Below are positions 38,301-47,300 of a stretch of DNA of 64,000 nt, in pieces. Numbering within the stretch: position 1 is the stretch's first letter; each line of letters begins with the position of its first letter. Both the position numbers and the translations under genes were made by a program. Source of the stretch: Metellina segmentata (taxonomy: Eukaryota > Arthropoda > Arachnida > Araneae > Tetragnathidae); contig OX375877.1 of NCBI GenBank assembly GCA_947359465.1, positions 59,350,885 through 59,414,884 on the forward strand. Direction: 5' to 3'. Under the pieces are notes generated by a model. The model saw only the letters and a list, made by a program, of their open reading frames with translations. It was not told where the DNA came from and did not search any database.

Positions 38301-41300
38301 GTTGTTGAGGATACACTCTTGGTAGCCCCTTGGTTCATCTGGGCGGTCAGTTGCTCAACAGTTGCACATCTATTCGCCCGAACGCATCTCCGTAGCCTTC
38401 GTTCGCCTCTGTCATCTATAGCCCGTGGTGCACCACATGTGCCACGCCGCTGATTTTGGATAGTGCCATTTTGCCATGCACGGTATACTTTTACCACTGC
38501 GGCACGCGAACAGTTCACAAAATTAGCCGTTTCCGAAATGCTTCCACCCTTGGCCCGAAAGCCAATAATCATGCCCTTTTGGACGTCGGATAAATCGCTA
38601 CGTTTCTGCATTACGCCAACGATTGAAATGCTTTCCTATGCCCTAGGACATCCTTTATATACACTCCACTGCAATGTGCTACCACCTGACTTTTGTGATT
38701 GGTTATTTCACGTTGATGTCGAAAGTAGGTGGTGGTCACATTCATGTGACTGGACTGTGTATTTAAGACTAACTAATTATCATTTATATCTCCTATATTA
38801 GGGGTAAATTAGGGTAGAATATATATGTGTATTATCTATATTAAGGGGCACATCTTCTTTAGTTGTGTAAGGGCTTCAAGAACCCGAGGTACCCTAGTCA
38901 TCTATACTTTTCCCATGGGGTTTACTGCTGGTAGACATACACATCGCAAACCCATGATGGCCAAGCGATATTTCTCTTTCTTCTCTCCGCCCTTTCTGTT
39001 CATAATTACTTGGCATCGTATGGCTTGTGTTTGACGCTGCTTAACCAAATACTGCCCTTTGTGTCATAAGACCATAAACAAACCAACCAACCATATCTAT
39101 ATCGTTGGCATATAAGCCAAACACCTAAATCCAAATCATATTCTTAAGTAAATTTTAAGTAATTTTAATTAACCTCGTACTAGAGCAAACACAATGGGCT
39201 ATTGACGACGGTCCGGGAAGCATATTACCAATCTTTACCTGGAATAGAAGACATGGGGAAATTTTAAGCCCACTGATTCGTTGCTATCTCTTTCCGAGAT
39301 GTATGACGTCACTCACCCATAGTGTGCACTCTGCATGTGTGAAAAGTATCACTATTTACTTGCAATGTTTGCGAGAAAAAAAAAGTTGAAACTGCTTCGA
39401 CCGAAAATAGAATACTAATAAAAAAAAGAAAGCTATAGCGTTTATATGATTACCAAGCGACAGTTCAACGGCTTGTGTCATGCACTCGTAATTTGATCGC
39501 AAATGTTTTGTTTTCAGTTTTAATTCCAGTATAGATTCTACACGCATGATTAAAAAATAATCCATTTTCGAACTTTAAATGACACTTGGGACCTTGAACA
39601 GAATAGAAGGCGGAAACAGGGGAGTTTTTCGTTATTACTTGGAATCTGTTGTTTAGATTCGTTATTTATGTTGCAGAGGATTTGCCACCGGCTTTCAGTT
39701 CTAGTAGAAACTACCGAGTAATGAGTTATGACTAAGTCCACGTGAAGCATCGCCATTAATGATGATGTTAAGTAGTGACGTCATAGTCGACAGTTTGAAA
39801 CCAACGAATCAGCGAGCTAAAAATTTCCCCATGTCTTCTAATCCAGGTAAAGGTTGTTAATATGCATACAGGATCAATCCGCTAAGGGAAAGATCCGAGG
39901 TCAACACCACGTAATTTTGAACCACAGTCAGACAACGAGGCAACACCTGAGCTGGCACCCCACTCTCCGAACTTCCACACCAACTCAACGCAAGGACTTT
40001 CGGCCACGACAGATTTAAGTACCCGCCTATTCATCATACGCTTACAAATATCCATGCACTAACCCGGATTCGTATCAGGAACCTAACAACCTTTAGACTA
40101 AAGTCTAACCTAGTTCCAAAGCTTCGGTTTCCTAAGAAAGCGTAGACGTGATCTAGCGGCCGTGATGTATCGGAACACATGGTGTTGGTTTCCTAGAGAG
40201 CGTTGTTTGTGAGCGTAACGAAAATTATCGGAGCCGCCATTTCCATGACTGTCGTCATAGCGGTCTCAAACAGTTGCAGAACGTTTTTTCTCTTCTAGCG
40301 GCCAGATTTCATTTCCTGCTCCAAACGATTCCAGCGAAGAGGAGCGAAAAAAATAAACCTTTTTGACTGCCATTGATTAATTCGTTTTTGTAAAATCGGG
40401 ATCGTTGAACACAGAATGAAAATTTCAACGGATTTGAAATCTGCGGAAAATTTCACACCAGATCGATACCTTAAATGTGATTTTCTTTAAATGAATAATT
40501 AATTATTTAATCAAAAATTAAATAATCAAATGGTAAATAATTGAATAATAAAACTGTTTTTGATATCGATCTGGCGTAGAAATTTACGCTGATTTGAAAT
40601 CTGTTGAAATTTTCACTCTACCTTCAACGATCCCGAAGTTAGAAACTTTGAACTAGAGAATAAAAAACCACTTTGTTTTGTTTCTCAAATAAAATAAACC
40701 ACGACAGCTGTCTGTGTTGCCCATTCTCCAACGTATTCTGTCCGTCTAAGTTGACACCTCGGGATTCTTGTTTAGACGGCCGTCTAGTTATGCCCGCGGC
40801 ATCATGACGTATCACGGCTGTTAGATAACGGCTCCACTTTCTTAGGAAACCAAAGCTTAAGAAATGTGTTCCGCATTCAGAAATCCCTTACTTAAACAGA
40901 GTCGCTTCTTACTTACCCTCTTGCATATGCAGAAGATTCAAAGGGCTGGATGGGCGGCACAGAGATGATGACGTGTCCTTTGCTCTGGGCAACTCCTCTC
41001 GCCACAATACTTCGTAAAGATCGCACACTCGCCAACAAGTCGCTCGTTAATTCTTTTGACCAACCATCGTGACAGGCTGGATTGCACAATGTTGGTATGA
41101 CGGCCTGAAAAGCAAAGATAATTTAGGCATTTTTGTTAACATCCGTGAAAATCTCTCCAATGACATTGTTGGGTCCATAGATAGCTCATAATCAACTCAC
41201 TAATGCTCTTGTGAGCTGTATTTTTATTGCTCATAACATAATTCAAGTTTGAGGAAGATGCGCTCATACACCTCCTCGCGGTACATGCTCAAGCTCCACT

Positions 41301-44300
41301 GACTTGGTGCCAGATTGTACATTTCCAATGTTTTACATAGATGGCGTTGGCGTCTTACAACCTAAAATTTACTCGCCTTAACATACTTACAACCTACAAT
41401 TTACTCGCCTTAACATACTTACAACCTACAATTTACTCGCCTTAACAGGCTTAACAGATATTTCCCGTAAATGTTACTTGTTGATTTATAACCAGTTCAA
41501 AACAAAACATCCTATGAGGAAGATAGTATTCCGTAAAGGATCTTTGCAATGATGGGCGAAGTCGTTATAGAAAAAAAGATTACGATTCCCGAGTTTTCTT
41601 GTGGGTGGAAGTTTTTAGCGGCTTATAACTTCAACGTAGATTACCTCTGATTGAGATCTAAATTACGATATGTGTGAGTGAATAAATGTATGAAAGGGTC
41701 CATCCTGTAAAACGGATGTGTCATGTATGTCGAGCAAAGACGGACTTCCTCCCAATGGGGCTCAATAACATGGAAGGCGCACCCCCCTCGCCTCTTGCCG
41801 TCTTCGACGTGCCTGGCACTCCTCTGGTCTGCCAGTGTAGGCATAAGCAACAACAACGTAGATTACACACCCATCCAAAGATTTCCGAAACGAGTGGTAT
41901 TTCTTTTATCCTAAATCATATTTAATGACTAAGAGCAGCTTTACTTCAACCGAATCTGGGTCAATTCATCAATCTGAATCCAGTAGAAACTGACTGACGA
42001 AAATTCGAGAGACTTCTCTGTAAGATATAGCTTATTTGTCATAAAACCTTTCATTCCACCTGCATTCGGAGCGTTCCGATTCAATGTTCCCGAATCTACG
42101 TCAACCAGTTTCTACTGGATTCCGATTGTGAAGCGGATTCTGTTGGTCTGAAGCGGCACTAATGGTGGCTCCACACCAACGGCGACATTTTATCGCCTGT
42201 ATCTGTTGCTGTTAAAAAAGCCTTCACACCGCTGGCGACAGCAATTTATTTGCGGATGCACGAAATCTTTTTCGAAAGCAAAACATTTATTTCAGCTTCT
42301 GATTCTGAAGGATGGCTGACAGATCGCGTCCGCGTTTAATAAAACTCCCTTTACAGCGAAGACGATTGCTTTTAAAGCTTCTGACTGATGAAGAAAGAAA
42401 GCAGTGGGTGAAAAACATCAACCGAAATAAGATTAGAAAAGGTGCTCAGGAATTTGATTGGCTGACGGCATGACGACAGAGACAAAAGTTGAACTTCCTC
42501 CAAGACTTGAAAGCGCAGCGACAGAGACAAACCGTGACAAACAAAATTTGTTTGTAATTCACTTGCGCAATAGGGAAGAGACATGTTTTGGGTCGCTGTC
42601 GCCGTTGTGTGAAGCCACCATAAGTAGCCACACATTTTAAATTATAGGATCCTAAGAAACGTTCTATTGGTCAAGAAGTATGCTTGACATAGACATGAAA
42701 TATCAATAGTCAAAGCATTGTTACTAAGAGTAAGAGAATCTTCAAAAAGTGTGACTGACATTTCGACTAGTATCCATGTGGCAGTTTGGGTCAAAAGTGA
42801 CTTGGTTGGCTCATTTTCTACCTTATCGCCTCGTAGATATAGCATCTTATGACAGGGTAGATATATGAATGAATGCGCATTTCTGAAGAGTGATGGATAA
42901 GATGGTGAAATCGACGGTCTACTACTATGACAAACGGACCAATGAGATGATGAATCAATGGATGGGTGACTTCTCCAGTCCAATTGACCAATCAAATGAT
43001 AAATGTTGGATTCCATCCGTTAGACAAAAGTAGTCTAAGGGATACTACTAGTTTTGCTACTAGTTATTAGTTTTGATCAAATGATCCTGAGCACATGAAA
43101 ACGTAACCATTGCGCACTCTACTTTTCTCTATTGATGAGTTCAATCAATTTTTGTCTTCTTGACAAATATAATGTTTTCTATGATTCTACAAACCAATTC
43201 GGACTACTTTTCTATGAAATGTTTTCATGAAGTTTTAACTACAAGTTTTGATTGATATCCCTATGACGTGCAAACCCGTCACTGGGCTATTGCAAATTAT
43301 TTAGTAGGTGTATATAAGTACACCACAACCCTTTAACTCTCATGAAGCAACTTAATTTAGAATTCATGTCCCGATTAATCAGGTTAGTAACCAGGGTTTG
43401 GCTTCTGGATAGAAAGATTCCACGATCGAATCCGGAGTGAGTCTTGGATGTTTGTCCGTCAGGACTGAATGTGGAGTCTATGTAAACTGGTTGTGCCTAC
43501 AACGTATTGTACGAATATTAAGTTTTATTTGAACCAATCCCTGTAGTGCAAAAATGTGGTTCACAAATCCGTCCTTGTAGTTCCACACTGAGCATTATTC
43601 CATTGGACAGTCATAATAAAAAAAGTACTCACAAAACAATGGATGTTTGTCCGTCAGGAATGAATGTGGAGTCTCTGTAAACTGGTTGTGCCTACAACGT
43701 ATAGTACGCATACTAAGTTTTATTTGAACCAATCCCTGTAGTGCAACAATGTGGTTTACAAATCAGTCCTTGTAGTTCAACACTGAGCATTATTCCATTG
43801 GACAGTCATAATGAAAAAAGTACTCACAAAACAATGGATGTTTGTCCGTCAGGAATGAATGTGGAGTCTCTGTAAACTGGTTGTGCCTACAACGTATAGT
43901 ACGTATATTAAGTTTTATTTGAACCAATCCTTGTAGTGCAACAATGTGGTTCACAAATCCGTCCTTGTAGTTCCGCACTGAGCATTATTCCATTGGACAG
44001 TCATAATGAAAAAAGTACTCACTAAACAATGGATGTTTGTCCGTCAGGAATGAATGTGGAGTCTCTGTAAACTGGTTGTGCCTACAACGTATAGTACGCA
44101 TACTAAGTTTTATTTGAACCAATCCTATAGTGCAACAATGTGGTTCACAAATCAGTCCTTGTAGTTCCACACTGAGCATTATTCCATTGGACAGTCATAA
44201 TGAAAAAAGTACTCACTAAACAATGGATGTTTGTCCGTCAGGAATGAATGTGGAGTCTCTGTAAACTGGTTGTGCCTACAACGTATAGTACGTATACTAA

Positions 44301-47300
44301 GTTTTATTTGAACCAATCCCTGTAGTGCAACAATGTGGTTCACAAATCCGTCCTTGTAGTTCCACACTGAGCATTATTCCATTGGACAGTCATAATGAAA
44401 AAAGTACTCACTAAACAATGGATGTTTGTCTGTCAGGAATGAATGTGAAGTCTCTGTAAACTGATTGTGCCTACAACGTATAGTACGTATACTAAGTTTT
44501 ATTTGAACCAATCCCTGTAGTGCAACAATGTGGTTCACAAATCCGTCCTTGTAGTTCCGCACTGAGCATTATTCCATTGGACAGTCATAATGAAAAAAGT
44601 ACTCACTAAACAATGGATGTTTGTCCGTCAGGAATGAATGTCTAGCCTCTCGATAAACGGATTATGCCTAGAATGAATGGTAGGTGTGCGAGGTGCAATT
44701 TGTGTAGTGCATTACCATAACGTAAAATAGTATGTGGTGGCATCAGTTCCTTAGTTGCATTATGCCCATACCACTTCGTTCCTGTAAATCGAAATAGCGT
44801 AAATTTTCTAAAAAGAATTTCCGAGACCTGAGGAGTTCAAAACCATTCTCGTAGTGCCATGGATGTTCGAATGTCCAAGAATCAGGTAGGTTGTTAATTA
44901 ATGTCTCACTATGGCTACAAAACGGTCTATTGATGACGGTCCGGGATCAATTTCGAAGGACAACACCTCGTAATTTTGAACCACGGTCAGGTGACGAAAA
45001 CAACACTCAAGCTAGTACTCCACTCTACAAACTTCCACACCACGTCAACGTGAGGATATTAGAGCGAACCAGCTTCTGTGAACACGACGGTCTTTGGCTG
45101 CACCGTCTCAAACTCACAACCCTCTGGTTGCTATTCCGCTACGCTTCCAACAACAGTGGCTGGGTCCAGGGCCGGATTGATGAGTATGCTGCCTATAGGC
45201 TAACGTCCATTTGCCGCCCCCTCTGTAGTTCATATTTGCTTAATACATTATAGTTTTATACAATAAAAGGATAGAGTTCATTGGTGGTTTCATCTTTTTT
45301 AAACATAAAGTTTTTTTGTTTGTTTCAGAACACGTTCTTGTTCTTGAAGTTTCAGTTTTGTTCGTTTTTTGTATTCAGTCTATTCTTACCGTCACATAGT
45401 AGCTAGAAATGAGTAGCCGACTTGTTAAAAACTGTACGTTATGTATTGGAATGCTCTAAACTATAAACCAAAATCGTAACAAACAACACGAACACACCTC
45501 GTTCAACACAATCATCAACGATCCCGTTGTGCACTCCGATAGACATGAATGACAGCGTCAGACTCAGACAGACCTTCCGCCTACAGTGTTGTCAGATCGA
45601 ATCGCTGCGCTTGTGACAGCGTTGTCAAATCAGATTAGATTGCAGTACAAGAAAGTTATAATACAATATTACGTGCTGTGAATTTGTATTCTGTTATAGG
45701 TTTAGAAAGTAGGCTATGTGTAGAAGGACCATTAACATATTTTAAAGTTACATGTATTCTTAAATTCGTACGGAAAATATTATTAACGTCTGAAATACTT
45801 CATTTCAACTTTTGAATAAATTGCCAAACTGCCGCCCCTGAAAAATTTGCAGCTCTAGGCTCCAGCCTACTTAGCCTATTTAGAAATACGGCTCTGGCTG
45901 GGTCGTGCCTAGAATGAGTGGTATGCATGCGAGGTGTAATTTGAACCCATCTCCTGTGTGCATAAGGGTAATGCAAAGTACCTTATAAAACCACTCTTGC
46001 AGTACCGTGAAGTGTGAATGTAACCGGAGACACCAACTACTGCGGATTCTCCGTAGTTTCTATTAAAGTGAATCGGGTACTACGCGTATTACGGAATCGA
46101 TGATTTTTTTTCAACGGAAAAATTCAATTTTATTTATTTTTCACAACACATCAACTAGTTTACTTATTTATGTTATTTTTGTAATGTTATTATATTTTTT
46201 TTGGTAATTGGGAGAGAAATTTAATTATTAAATGTTTTTTATGAACAAAATTTTCAAGTTTTAGTAATGTGATATAATTTTTTCAGACACAATTATTGGT
46301 TCTATATATGTGTTTTCATGTATAATATACCTTACTAAATATAATTAACATAATGTGTTGCAGACATCTTTCAAATTTGTAATTAAATATTTGAATTAAT
46401 GATATATGAGTCTCATTAAAGGCCGATTTCTTAAATTTTTACTGGACTACTGAATAATTCTTAAAACTACTGATTTTTTCCTATTGTACTGTGACGTCGC
46501 AGACACCGCCACAGACCTTTGATTCCAAATTCCTGAAACATATGCCCGAGCCCTGGTGGTCGCAAAAGCTGTCCCGTTTGTTTTGGGGTGCCGTGATTTC
46601 TGGCTGACGGAATGAGGGGTCTGCCAACATAAGAGATCCGTTGCAGAACTCGAGGGAAGCGGAGGTTTTTGTTTTGCGATGCTCGTTGATGAGGCCGCGG
46701 CTGTTGTGTTTTTTGCACGTTTCGCACCACCCATGTCATAGGGATGCAAATATCTAGTGTACAAAGTGTACATATAATTATTTGCAAAATAAATTATTTT
46801 AAAACTAGGCTGTTTCATTTTGTAGAAAGTCATACCACTCGGCCGACTACGTTACAGTACTACTGACAACTTCCATGGCAGGTTGACAACTCTGAGTAAC
46901 GTCCATGGTAGGGATGCGACATCGACAGCAAAACATCGATGTTAAAAAATAAAACATCGATGTTGATAATACACCGTCCCAAAAACATCGATGTTTTTAA
47001 AATTCAGTGTATTTAAACTTTTTTTTCTCGATTTCTAAAATTGGTTTAGCAACTAGTGATGCTACATCGACAGCAAAACACCGATCTTCAGAAATAAAAC
47101 ATCGGAGTTGATAATGCATCGCCCCCAAACTATCGATGTTTTTAAAATTCAATGTATTTAAACTTTTTTCCCCATTTCTTAAAACTGGTTTAGTAACTAT
47201 TGATGCGACATCGACAGCAAAACATCAATGTTCAAAATCAAAATATCGATGTTGATAATACATCGCCCCCAAACCATCGATGTTTTTAAAATTCAGTGTA

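Noticed and set aside
43790..44562. Four similar small minus-strand frames as a gene family
   Set aside because: They are the same frame of a 195-bp satellite repeated; each has its own stop and no start context or homology.
46447..46734. An extra dynein exon
   Set aside because: Exons 48106-47711 and 41104-40917 join in phase 0 with continuous family alignment, leaving no room for an exon between them.
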